A stretch of 64,000 bases of DNA from the NCBI GenBank assembly GCA_002633025.1, contig NMRB01001298.1, positions 120,722 through 184,721 on the forward strand, written 5' to 3'. The position numbers were made by a program, and so were the translations under genes. The stretch comes from Notospermus geniculatus (Eukaryota > Nemertea > Pilidiophora > Heteronemertea > Lineidae). The notes under the pieces are model-generated. The model did no database searches. It was given only the letters and a program-made list of their open reading frames with translations, and had not been told where the DNA came from. Of this stretch, positions 23,376-34,419 are shown piece by piece. The first letter of the stretch is position 1. Each line of letters begins with the position of its first letter.

Positions 23376-23977
23376 CATTCGAATTCGTATCCTTCAAACC
23401 CATAGCAACCTGTCCGAATAAATCGCAGCCTATCAAGAAAGTTGGATACACGTAGCCCCATCTACGAATGCGAATGTCGAAGAACTAAAGATGGTCGGAG
23501 GCCGGTGTAATGAATAAGAATGCCTCCCGTATGCCAATGTCCGCTTCATTGTTTGGCGGACCCTCAAATACAGAAACAAGACATGTTTATCAGTGCCTCC
23601 TCCACACATTGTCGGGTCGCGGCTTATTCCGTCAATCTTTCGTTGAGGGGGGGGGGCATTGACAAAGGGGGACAGTAAAAATATTACACCGAATTCAGCA
23701 AGAAAAGAAGTGAGGGTACTAGTAAGTGAACGCAATGTCAATCATCCTAGTTTTAGTAACAGACTTGAGATGGCGCGGCAATCGATTTCTTTGAACCGCG
23801 AACATTATAAGATGACGTGTCAATTCATCGAGCATCCATTTTCACTAAGGCTTTGCTATCAAACCATTCCTTGATATTGAAGACATAATATAATCAAGAA
23901 ATTTCAATTTTTGGCGTAGCTGTACAAATTTTTGTCAGGCATCGTATAAGTCTGTAAATTTCGCCCACTGCCTCCGT

Positions 23978-24155
23978 GCTGGCTAAGTCATGTGGTTACT
24001 TCGCAATGGTAATATTGAATCCTAATACTGACGACTGACCGAACTGGACCAACTCTAGGGGATCGAATCCCGCCAACAACCCGATTACCACTGACGCCAT
24101 CCAGCATTTTTATTTTTTTATTCTTTTTGTATAATTCTGGTCGTCATCCGAATTG
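23978..24155 (+). repeat. tRNA-derived SINE-like repeat, copy 2
   Basis: Same A box (TGGCTAAGTCATGTGG at 23980) and B box (GGATCGAATCC near 24060), same tail. Confidence 0.6.
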
Positions 24156-24976
24156 GTATCCCCCAAATAAATGTCCAAATAAATCGTGGCCTATCAATAA
24201 GTTGGATGCATGTAGCGCCATCTACGACATGCGGATGTCAATATAGGAAACGCATACAGATCCGTCATCATTTTTCAATGAATGGAAACACTGAAGAGAC
24301 AGTAATGAGATGATAATTTTGCCGATAATAATTTTGTGAAATGCTAAGACATTCTTTAACGAAATAGCTGTTTAGATTCTCCACACGTGAAATTCAGAAT
24401 TTTTCGAAAATCGGTAATCGGTCGAATTTGAATTTATTCCGATTGAATTTATTTCAAAACTCCCAAACCACATCAAGTGGTACTAGTATTCAGAATACAT
24501 CAGGTTCTACAAGCTAACAGTCCAACCTCAATGACAGCGCCACCATTTAACAGCGGCGGAAAGGGGAACTGAAATCCATTGACTGAAAGGTGATTCAGGA
24601 TTGCACGAGTTATGTTTTATACATATTATTTAGTCAACAAAGCAACAGCATCAATATACGATTCACATTGAAGGTTAATCTTACTATCGGGCTCCTTTTT
24701 AAGTCAGTTCAGCGACTCTGAAAACAGGAAAAGAAGTGAAGCGATCATCCTAGTTACAGTAACAGACTTGAGATGGCGCGGCAATCGTTTCTTTCGCGAG
24801 ATGACGTGTCAATTCAACTAACATCCATTTTCAATTAAGAAAGATTTACAAAGGCGTTGATATCAAGAGATTCGTTGATATTGAACATATAATCAAGAAA
24901 TTTCAATTTTTGGTGCATCTGTATAAATTCTTGTCAGGCATCGTATAAGTCTGTAAATTTCGCCCACTACTTCCGT

Positions 24977-25140
24977 GCTGGCTTTGTCATGTGGTTACTT
25001 CGCACTGGTAATATTGAATCCTAATACTTGACAACCCTAGGGGATCGAATCCCGTCAACAACCCGATTACCACTGACGCCATCCAGCATTTTATTTTTTT
25101 ATTCTTTTTGTATAATTCTGGTCGTCATCCGGATTGGTAT
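24977..25140 (+). repeat. tRNA-derived SINE-like repeat, copy 3
   Basis: A box altered to TGGCTTTGTCATGTGG; B box GGATCGAATCC at 25042. Same tail as copies 1 and 2. Confidence 0.55.
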
Positions 25141-25390
25141 CCCCCAACCCTGGTATCAACCTGTCCAAATATATCGTCGCCTATCAATAAAGTTGGATGC
25201 ACGTTGCGCCATCTACGAATGCGGATGTCTGAGAAATAAAGATGAGGCCGGTGTAATGAATGAGAATGCCTTCCGTATGCCAATGTCCGCTTTATTGTGT
25301 GGCGACACTCAAAACACAGGCAGACACCAGTGTTTATCAGTGCCTCCCCCCATTGTCTCGGGTCGCGGCTTTCCATACAAAACAAACGAA

Positions 25391-25585
25391 GGCCCATATT
25401 CTAGAAGCCTCCTTAACTCTAAGGTCCACTAAGCTGCGTTTACCAGACACCCGGAATGCGGTATAGGGACGCGGAATCCGCATTCCGCGTGTCAGCTAAA
25501 CGTAGCTTTAAGCTTTTGTATTCTGCCCTGCAAACAATAGCTAAAGGTAAACCTTAGAGTTAAGGAAGCTTCTAGAATACGGCCC
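25391..25585. mobile_element. MITE with 3-bp TSD and empty site
   Basis: Ends GGCCCATATTCTAGAAGC and GCTTCTAGAATACGGCCC are inverted. GAA flanks both sides; the paralogous copy has GAA once at 27026-27028 with continuous flanks. A second hairpin (GCGGAATGCGG) is nested inside. Same family as 4908-5035. Confidence 0.88.
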
Positions 25586-26624
25586 GAACAGTTGTTTTCG
25601 CGTGTTTCCACAGAAAACACGGCTGCTAGAGGGGCCATGACTTTTCAATAGGGAACACAGATAAATCTGTCATCATTTTTCAATGAATGGAAACACTGAA
25701 GAGACAGGAACACCGTGGCACTGGTGTAACATCTTCCAGTGTTTTCCTATGTTAGTCTTCCCCCTTATTTTTAAAACGCTGGTAGACAGATCGACACGTT
25801 TCTCTGTGCGTTCCTTTTGGTCAAAGTTGGAGGTTATTCCGTCAGACAATTTGTACGGGAACACTCACAGATGGGACATTCAAAAACATTACACAGGTGT
25901 GACAGGGATCAATGTCCCCCTGGAATCAAAGTCCGGCCTTATTCTTCAGCGAGAGATTAGAATATATGGCCTATAGAGACCATGACCATTCGAATATAAC
26001 CTTACAATAGCGGGCTATTGTTTGGCGGACTTGCATTCCTAGGACGTTGATTCCTGTCACACCTGGTTACAACTGCTCCCACACTGAGGTTTCCGACCAT
26101 GGATGGGTTAATGATTCGCTCAGACGTCAGATGGCGCAGCAATAGACTTAGGCCTACTCTCGCCTGCGAACATTCTCGATCATTATAATGACGTGTCCGC
26201 AAACAGCAAAAATAATAATCATTTTAGATGAAGTCGATAATAATTTTGTGATAATTCTAAGACGTCCTTTAACATCGAAATAACTGTTCGTTTCTCCACA
26301 CACGAAATTTAGAATTTTTCGAAAATCGGTAATTCTGGTATAAGTGCGATTTGTGGTCAACAGCTGCTGTGCTGGCTCAGTCGTGTGGTTACTTCGCTTC
26401 GGTAATATTAACTCATGATACTTTCAACTCTAGGGGATCGAATCCCATTGAACACCATGAAACCACTGACGCAATCCAGCATTTTATTTTTTCATCCAAA
26501 AAGCAAATTCCTTAGGAGTACAATGTAGATTCTAGACCCCCTTCGCGCCCCACGACTCGCTAAACCAAGATCGATATGTGCCGCGCGCCATCTCGTTGTG
26601 AAAAGAACTATTGTTTCAGATTGG

Positions 26625-26865
26625 AAACTTAGTTTTTGCTCAGAAACTAAGTTTTTAGCCGCATAAACTAAGTTTCTGGCCTTACCATCCATAAACTAAG
26701 TTTTTGCCGACTATAAACTAAGTTTTTGTCCATCTGATCTTGGAACTACAGTTCTGGAGTTGAAACATGAGTTCCAAGAGCAAAACCATAGTTCTGCGAG
26801 CAAAAACTTAGTTTTTGGACCCATAAACTAAGTTTCCAGAGCAAAAACCTAGTTGATGGAATAAA
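26625..26865. repeat. Degenerate AAACTAAGTTTTT tandem array
   Basis: About ten irregular copies of AAACTAAGTTTTTG, some changed to GGAACTACAGTTCTGG, in mixed orientation because the core AACTAAGTT is nearly palindromic. Present only between the two copies of the 1.2-kb duplication. Confidence 0.75.
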
Positions 26866-28045
26866 TGGACAAACCGCTTGCCATAGGCCGGTGTAATGAA
26901 TGAGAATGCCTTCCGTATGCCAATGTCCGCTTTATTGTGTGGCGACACTCAAAAAACAGGCAGACAACAGTGTTTATCAGTGCCTCCCCATTGTCTCGGG
27001 TCGCGGCTTTCCATACAAAACAAACGAACAGTTGTTTTCGCGTGTTTCCACACAAAACACGACTGCTAGAGGGGCCATGACTTTTCAATAGGGAACACAG
27101 ATAAATCTGTCATCATTTTTCAATGAATTGAAACACTGAAGAGACAGGAACACCGTGGCACTGGTGTAACATCTTCGAGTGTTTCCCTATGTCAGTGTTC
27201 CCCCTTATTTTTAAAACGATGGTATACAGATCGACACGTTTCTCTGTGCGTTCCTTTTGGTCAAAGTTGGAGGTTATTCCGTCAGACAATTTGTACGAGA
27301 ACACTCACAGATGGGTAACATTCAAAAACATTACACAGGTGTGACAGGGATCAATGTCCCCCTGGAATCAAAGTCCGGTCTTCTTCTTCAGCGAGAGATT
27401 AGAATATATGGCCTATAGAGACCACGACCATTCGAATATAACCTTACAATAGCGGGCTATTGTTTGGCGGACTTGCATTCCTAGGACGTTGATTCCTGTC
27501 ACACCTGGTTACAACTGCTCCCACACTGAGGTTTGCGATCATGGATGGGTTAATGATTCGCTCAGACGTCAGATGGCGCAGCAATAGACTTACTCTCGCC
27601 TGCGAACATTCTCGATCATTATAATGACGTGTCCGCAAACAGCAAAAATAATAATCATTTTAGATGAAGTCGATAATAATTTTGTGAGAACTCTAAGACG
27701 TCCTTTAACATTGAAATAACTGTTCGTTTCTCCACACGCGAAATTTAGAAATTTTCGAAAATCGGTAATTCTGGTATAAATGCGATTTGTGGTCACCAGC
27801 TGCTGTGCTGGCTCAGTCGTGTGGTTACTTCGCTTCGGTAATATTAACTCATGATACTTTCAACTCTAGGGGATCGAATCCCATTGAACACCATGAAACC
27901 ACTGCCGCAATCCAGCATTTTATTTTTTCATCCAAAAAGCAAATTCCGCATTAGGAGTACAATGTAGATTCTAGACCCCCTTCGCGCCCCACGACTCGCT
28001 AAACCAAGATCGATATGTGCCGCGCGCCATCTCGTTGTGAAAAAT

Positions 28046-29798
28046 CTGTTGGTAATACATTTATGGGGTGTAAATCCAACCGTTACAAAGTTAGCAGTAC
28101 ATCGGGTCCCACTCTCCTGTACAAAGCTCAGCTGTTGCGTCCATCAGCGTCCAACGTTAAAGTCAGTTCACAAAACTGAATATGCAAATTAAGTGGGTTC
28201 CCGCCGTCCGATTTTGGGGGATTTTGGATATGATGTCCAAGGTGACCTAATAAAACATTTAAAACGAAAAAACCTTCTGTTGCAATTTGTTCCCGGTTCG
28301 CCCGAATTTTCGCTTAAATTTACTGGACTATAACTGCCAGAAACGCTTGCAATTTGGCAGACATGTGGGTGATGGCCAATCCATTGAGGATTTTGAGAAA
28401 AACATTGCGAGTTATCCGATAAATTTTTCGAGAATGGTGATTTTCTACACCTGAACAATACATGTAGGTGGATTAACACACACTTTAAACCCTCTATTGT
28501 TCAGTTGAAGAAAAGTGCAGAAATCTTCAAAAATTGATGACACCCAATTTTTTTCAACACATTTTTCAATGAATTGGCCCTCAAAACATATCTGCCAAAT
28601 TTCAAGCGTTTCTGGCACTTATTTCTGCAATTTCTGGCAAAACTTAATGCATTTTCCCACTTGTTTTTACCCTGTGCACCGAAATGGCGGACTGGTGATG
28701 AACCATCCACTGTAGGCTACACCAGCCCTGACACGCCTGATAAATTCTAACTTGATCCCTGTTTTACTCAGTCATAGGGTAAAACCTATAGCCCTACGAA
28801 ACTTCAGATCTCCCGGCTTGAAAATGTCATGCATGCCCCGTCACATATCCACTCCGGGGCCCCTACGGCGAGTAAAAACAGACAGATTGCCCCTGATCCC
28901 CGGGGAATGAAAACTGTAGAAATGAAAATGAAAATGAAAATCGTAATGGACCAGTACTGTCTCTAAAATCCACGGCAAGCCGCTGGGTGGGGAAAATCGT
29001 ACGGGGCACGGTGGATATGTGACGGGGGCTCTACTCAGTCATAGGGTAAAACCTATAGCCCTACGAGACTTCAGATCTCCCGGCTTGAAGATGTATGCAT
29101 GCTGCGTGCTTTAGGAGGGTTTTTCAGTGAGATGATATATACATGTACATGTCTTATAATTTCGTCGGCATGCCACTGAACCAGTCGACCCGCAAAGGTA
29201 TGAACAGCGCCACGACGTGTCAGCCGCGGTATTTGGCGGTACTAACAGCTAAATCACTGAACGAAAGCGAGGTAGTGACGTAGGCGTAGCAGACGCTATA
29301 AAACAATCACTAATTACGCACGATTAGTAAGACGTTTGAAGGTGGCGTGATGTTTACATGTTGATGGATGTTTCTCTACGAAAGTTGCCGAAAATTTCAT
29401 CGAAATCGGTTCAGTTTTAGCCGAGTTATCGATCGAAAGGTAACCTTGTGTTTTCGAAAACAGGCGTTCTTCAAAGTGCGTACACTTTCTTGGAATAGTA
29501 TTTTGAAACTTCTGCTTAGGTCATTCGGGTTGTTATAGCATGGACGAATCCACATGCGAAGCGTGGTTTTATGCACGCATGTCTGAGGGGTTGACAATCA
29601 CCCCGAAACACAACCACATTTTCAAGAAATCTCTTTCGCTTTATCCATTGTCTAACTGGTTCCATGGGCTCCGACGGTGGCGCTGACTGGTCGAATCGTC
29701 AGTCAGCGCCACTCGGCCGCCAAGGAACCAGGTTTATGGCTGCGAGAATCGTTACCTACTGCTGTTCAAACTGCGTACAAAAACTTGGAATACCATGC
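28046..29798. other. Repeat-rich spacer before the assembly gap
   Basis: No gene seen. 28300-28480 and 28500-28700 are diverged inverted copies (TTGGCAGACATGTGGGTGATGGCCAATCC versus its complement). An element with GTCACATATCCAC ends (28835-29029) sits between two ~67-base direct repeats (28768-28835 and 29034-29105). A palindrome (GGTTCC...GTGGCGCTGACTG) lies at 29659-29729. A possible exon just before the gap cannot be judged. Confidence 0.65.
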
Positions 29799-30212
29799 NN
29801 NNNNNNNNNNNNNNNNNNNNNNNNNNNNNNNNNNNNNNNNNNNNNNNNNNNNNNNNNNNNNNNNNNNNNNNNNNNNNNNNNNNNNNNNNNNNNNNNNNNN
29901 NNNNNNNNNNNNNNNNNNNNNNNNNNNNNNNNNNNNNNNNNNNNNNNNNNNNNNNNNNNNNNNNNNNNNNNNNNNNNNNNNNNNNNNNNNNNNNNNNNNN
30001 NNNNNNNNNNNNNNNNNNNNNNNNNNNNNNNNNNNNNNNNNNNNNNNNNNNNNNNNNNNNNNNNNNNNNNNNNNNNNNNNNNNNNNNNNNNNNNNNNNNN
30101 NNNNNNNNNNNNNNNNNNNNNNNNNNNNNNNNNNNNNNNNNNNNNNNNNNNNNNNNNNNNNNNNNNNNNNNNNNNNNNNNNNNNNNNNNNNNNNNNNNNN
30201 NNNNNNNNNNNN
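29799..30212. other. Assembly gap (414 Ns)
   Basis: Run of N. Translated frames crossing it are meaningless. It may hide upstream exons of the membrane protein gene that follows. Confidence 0.99.
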
Positions 30213-30221
30213 AAAGATGAT

Positions 30222-30378
30222 AGGGAGTTTAACGTTTAAGAAATCAAACGATAAACATTAACTTTACGACAACGTTATTTGTTGTACCGAAAATGAAATA
30301 CATAATCTGGTGAATTCGGAGTATGAAAAATAACGTTGCCGTAAAGTTAACGTTATCGTTTGATTTCTAAAACTCCCT
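30222..30378. mobile_element. AATCAAACGATAA hairpin MITE, copy 2
   Basis: AGGGAGTTTAACGTTTAAGAAATCAAACG with its complement ending AACTCCCT; TA on both sides. Confidence 0.85.
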
Positions 30379-30524
30379 TACGTCACCAACCCTACAATAA
30401 CCGTTGACAATGCATGCGCTTTGTGTTGAAGACGTCCATACCTGGACTTTCCGTTGGTATAGTATTTTTCACACCTGCTTTTTTTCTTATAAGTATTTCA
30501 CTTTCCCCCTTATTGCTTTTCTAG

Positions 30525-30616
30525 GTATCGACCAGGACGATATGATTTTGGTGTGATATTCACGTACACACACTATCACAGTGCAACGTACGAAGAGCAA
30601 TGTTGGAGTGGTACTG
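30525..30616 (+). CDS. Candidate exon, unknown protein
   Basis: Strong acceptor (CTTTCCCCCTTATTGCTTTTCTAG) and donor (CTG/GTAAGTG) enclose 92 bases, open in one frame and reading YRPGRYDFGVIFTYTHYH and onward to CWSGTG. Its end phase (1) does not fit the TM exon at 31270 (needs 2), so at least one more exon lies between if they belong together. Ectodomain identity not recognised. Confidence 0.4.
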
Positions 30617-30854
30617 GTAAGTGTATTACGTCATCCAAACTTGACACTTCGTCACCACTCTCTAAAATTGGACATCTGGAAGGAAGTTCAGCGGCACTTC
30701 TTTATCTGCTTGTCTTCGGTGTATCTGCAGGAGCATTGCACAAGATTCGAGCCACATTCAGAGGGGGCAAAGTAGGCCTACACTGCGGTTTTCACCTTAA
30801 AGCAGCGGAGTTTCGAAATAGGCCTAAATGTTATCAGCAGGGCCTTCAGTTATT

Positions 30855-30986
30855 AGGGAGTTTGAGATCAGCGACTTATCACTGATTCTTGTACGTATAC
30901 GGATAGATTTCTGTACAACGTGGACAAATTTTGTGTACATTTCGATCCGTATACGTATAAGAATCCGTGCTGATCTCAAACTCCCT
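30855..30986. mobile_element. TA-flanked AGGGAGTTTGAGATCAGC hairpin
   Basis: Arms AGGGAGTTTGAGATCAGC and GCTGATCTCAAACTCCCT with an internal inverted CGTATACGGAT; TA at both ends. Member of the GGGAG-TT hairpin superfamily. Confidence 0.82.
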
Positions 30987-31269
30987 ATTGTCGTTTGTTA
31001 GAGCCTATCCCGAATTGCTGCTCAAAATAAAGCCCGAATCATGCTGACACCACAAAGAAGTCGAAAAGTTCCATTCCTGAGGTTGGCCAAATCAGTGTTT
31101 CTTAGCACTAGCTCCCTTCGTCACCGCATGTAACTGCGTAGTGACGAAGAGAACGAGCGCTGAGCACCACTGATCATTTCCAAAATCTGCGGGCGTAGGC
31201 CTACAGTCATGCAAGTGGTAGTGATGTCAACCTAGCCGTTCGGTCATGATCTACGTCTTTTACCTTCAG

Positions 31270-33531
31270 GATTTTTGCCTTCACCGTGGCAGCGATCTGC
31301 CTGGTTGGTGGTATAACAGTGGGCGTTATTTGGAGGAAGAAAGAGAACAAGGCGCTGTGTAAGTCAGTTAACACGCAGTCGCAGGACGGATTACATGCGC
31401 TGCTATGTGTGAGAGCGTTTCCTCAGGTTCTCTCACAGAAAAAAATCAACTCGAGTGGAGACTCAGATCTCACTACATGTATAAGGACAAAATGGTTCGA
31501 AATACTTTTTGACTCAAAATGAAACGGAAAATATTTCGGCCCGAGACAATGACATATCAATCTGAGTTGAGTGATCTCAGAATGAGACTGTCAGGATCTC
31601 GGCTAAAAATATTTTCTCTCAGATCGAGACTGTCAGTCAGTCATGTCAGTAGGCTATCTCAACCCGAAATATTTTCTCTCGTAACGAGATGTCAGTCTCT
31701 TGGCCCGAAATATTTTCCGTTTCATTTTGAGACAAAAGGTATTTCGAACCATTTTGTTCCCATAGTGAGACTTTGAGTCTCCACTCGAGTTGATTTCTGT
31801 TTTCTGTGCTGTCCAAGTGCGACTCAACCGTAGAAAACTATGGGCAGTCATTGGTCTCACTGAATCCCGCGTAAAGCCTAGCGTACATCGGCCGAACCGA
31901 ACAATCGCTATCGATGTACCCGGTTCCGCTACAACAGGTCATTGCGGCAACAAGTGGCACAGTCCAGTAGAACATTGTGTGCCCGGAGTGGAGGGCGGTA
32001 GAGCGAGATGTCACCCCGAGAAAGCCATGTTGCCCGAGGCGCCATCCGAGGGCAACATCATTGCTTTCGAGGGGCACCATTATTTTTCATATCGTACCGA
32101 AAGTCATCAGAGAAGTTTTCAACAATGATTTGCCCATTGCCAGCAAACTTGAACGAGAAAACTCAGGTTGAGCAGCGCCTTCATTTGTCCTCGCGGTTAT
32201 TGAGTGGGTTGAGAGAATGATGACAAGAAAAAAAATCGAACATATTGCACGAGGCTGTACATGTAGTTTTCCGGTGCGAAGCAGTCAAACTCAAATCCAC
32301 CCCGGCAAATCAGTATCCTGGGCGCCGAGTCTTCGGCGTGGCAAGTGCAGATTCCGAGTCCCGGTATTACTGAATCCCGCGCGAAAAGAGACGACAGCGA
32401 TGAGAATGCTACCTCTCCTGCTTCATCAGCATGGTAAGATTACTTGATCACACTTGCATTCGGATCTCAATATGCGTAGCAAATTATGCTAGCATTGATT
32501 AAGAAATCGGTTGCTCTTGACAGCGTCACGAAGTAGGCCTACTGACAGCCGTCTGGCTGGCCGTGGCGATCAGATGCTTATATTTACAATATTCGCAAAT
32601 ACATTCAAAATAAGCAACTGATTACGGCAGGTTATTCACTCTAGATCCGAATGCACTGCAAAAATCTCACACTTACTGTGGCATTTGGGAGCTTGAACAT
32701 CTTTTTCTGGCCCTTCCTCGGGCGAGGACGCCATTTTGCGCGGGATTCAGGAAGACACGGACTCAGAATCAGCACTTGCCACGCCGAAGACTCGGCGCTC
32801 AGGATACTGATTCGCCGGGGTGAAATCATCTTCTTTCAAATGGTAAATTTTCTTTCATTGCAGTTTTGGCCCTACAAACACACATGCGTCAAGAATTGCT
32901 AGCCCATTCGCAGAATGCAAGCGCCCGTTCATCCGTTATCAATGTAGTGGGATTATTGCCGGTTGAGGAACAGAGCGAACGAAGCCTGAGTGCCCGCCCA
33001 TCTATCGCATCAAGCTGTCAGTCACTGCCCAGCATCAGCAGCAAGGAAGGACTGGTCCTGGCAAATAACAATGAGGTCATGATGTCCGCAGTTTTGGAAT
33101 TCGAGCCGTCCAATGAGTCCAGCGTTCGTGGATTGTCGTGTGCAGTCGGAACGGACCGGTTTACGCCAGAGTCTGATTATGCCTCCAGTGAGGCAGCAGC
33201 AAGCCCAACTATAGACTTACGAACCAGTGAAAGTTCCCTTCCACAGACTGGAGAAACTGATTTTGAAAATAACAATGCAAACACGGGCAAAGACATCGCC
33301 AAGCGGGGTGTTTGGAAACTAGGCCGTACAACGGCACCGGCAACTGACGGGAGCACGGTCCGGTACGAAAGAATCGAGAAGGACGAGTATGACGGGTCGA
33401 CGCCGGTGGTCATCGGATCCGAAGAGGCACAGGGTTCGGAAATCGAGGCAGAGTACCCGACGCCAGTCCCTGTCAAATCATCATCATCATCGGAGAAGAA
33501 GGAGCCATACTCGTTATCAACGAAGTTGTAG
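31270..33531 (+). CDS. Single-pass membrane protein, 3' part (TM exon and cytoplasmic tail)
   Basis: Two exons that join in frame. 31270-31358 (acceptor TTTTACCTTCAG, donor CTGT/GTAAGT) encodes a hydrophobic helix, IFAFTVAAICLVGG to VGVIW, followed by the stop-transfer cluster RKKENK. 32864-33531 (acceptor TTTCATTGCAG) continues in phase 1 for about 222 residues to TAG. The tail is rich in Ser, Glu and Pro, has a five-Ser run and a YERIEKDEY patch that could be phosphorylated, and no catalytic domain. The layout suggests a type I receptor or adhesion molecule whose ectodomain exons lie upstream, perhaps in the gap. I do not recognise the family. The intron contains a large foldback (31433-31805) and an inverted pair (32290-32830). 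Confidence 0.62.
31433..31805. mobile_element. Foldback element, AAAAATCAACTCGAGTGGAGACT arms
   Basis: Arms of about 100 bases contain AATCAACTCGAGTGGAGACTC and CATTTTGAGTCAAAA-type words in inverted order; the middle repeats CGAAATATTTTC and GTCAGTC. Intronic, non-coding. Confidence 0.78.
32290..32830. repeat. Inverted pair around CGAGTCTTCGGCGTGGCAAGTGC
   Basis: 32296-32395 and 32725-32827 are reverse complements (CACCCCGGCAAATCAGTATCCTG to its complement). The segment between has no coding signal. Probably an eroded element inside the intron. Confidence 0.7.
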
Positions 33532-33581
33532 ACATTTTGCTCGTCAAAGAGCACCAAAATCGCAGTTGTAAGGTCAGAGAC

Positions 33582-33957
33582 GCTGAAAGGGTAAATGTCG
33601 TCCTGGGTATATACAAAGATTACCCAGGATCTCAATCTTCACAAAAACAATACCCTGGGTGTAGTTTCGGTAGCCGAACATCACCCAGCATCGTCGAATG
33701 ACACCTGGATTCGTGGTTATCTCGCCCGTGCGCACGTGACCGCCTGAGGAATGTCATGAACAGCTACACTCAACAAGTACCGCGGCGCGAGACCGCGAGA
33801 TTCCACGAGATTTTTGAATAGGACTCGTTCGTAGGCACTGATTGCGGGTGCTGGGTGATGTTCAGCTACCGAAACTACACCCAGGGTATTGTTTTCGTGA
33901 AGATTGAGATCCTGGGTAATCTTTGTATATACCCAGGACGACATTTACCCTTTCAGC
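33582..33957. mobile_element. 376-bp TIR element with 9-bp TSD
   Basis: Long inverted arms (GCTGAAAGGGTAAATGTCGTCC and its complement, about 110 bases) flanked by GTCAGAGAC at 33573-33581 and 33958-33966. A 9-bp duplication suggests a Mutator-like element. The interrupted sequence is a repeat whose uninterrupted relative lies at about 40300-40430 in the other orientation. Confidence 0.88.
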
Positions 33958-34104
33958 GTCAGAGACATCTGGCATCGCGGGGTGCAGCTTCTCCTGTTGG
34001 TGATGGTCGGCATTGCTGACCACGGAAAAGGCTCTTTTGATACCTTTGGATCGAAGTCTTGACACTGACGCTTTTGATGGCATCACGGTCGTGAATCCAT
34101 TTGA

Positions 34105-34265
34105 AGCCTCTGTTAACCGGCGTTTTCCTATTCCGTATACTTCTATGTAATAGGGGCCTTCATAGAAGTATACGGTATACGAAAACGCCGGTTAACAATG
34201 GCTTCAACGTGAAGCCATTGTTCACCGCCGTTTTCGTATACCGTAGGCCTACACTTCTATGTAAT
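34105..34265. repeat. Compound foldback with GTTAACCGGCGTTTTC arms
   Basis: GTTAACCGGCGTTTTCCTATTCCGTATACTTC is followed by its complement, then by a third diverged arm (TGTTCACCGCCGTTTTCGTATACCG). Lies just beyond BOK exon 3 on the distal side. Confidence 0.72.
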
Positions 34266-34419
34266 TGGGGCCTAACGTCACTGTATAAACGTCAGCAGAT
34301 GAAAAGATGCGAAATTCCTGAGTGTGCTTTAGAATTTCGAGCAAAATCTGCAACCAAAAAAAGATACATTCATGTACACATGTACATGTATATGCAAACG
34401 ATAGTGACGTCACACCTAC

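Larger units (their letters stand above)
25248..28045. repeat. ~1.2-kb tandem duplication
   Basis: 25248-26585 and 26887-28040 share GGTGTAATGAATGAGAATGCC, CACCGTGGCACTGGTGTAAC, GGAATCAAAGTCCGG, the SINE-like repeat and ATCGATATGTGCCGCGCGCC in order. Copy 1 additionally carries the MITE 25391-25585; an A/T-rich tandem array (26625-26865) separates the copies. SINE-like copies 4 (26370-26500) and 5 (27806-27940) are inside. No gene seen. Confidence 0.85.

Noticed and set aside
23219-27940. CRISPR-like or satellite array because of regularly recurring words
   Set aside because: Spacing is irregular and the units carry Pol III boxes and SINE-type tails; the genome is eukaryotic.
29664-30261. 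Long open frames of 140-194 codons
   Set aside because: They consist almost entirely of undetermined bases from the assembly gap.
33177-33635. 152-codon minus-strand frame opposite the cytoplasmic tail exon
   Set aside because: It is antisense to a well-spliced exon and extends into the 9-bp-TSD transposon; its acidic run is the complement of the Ser codons.
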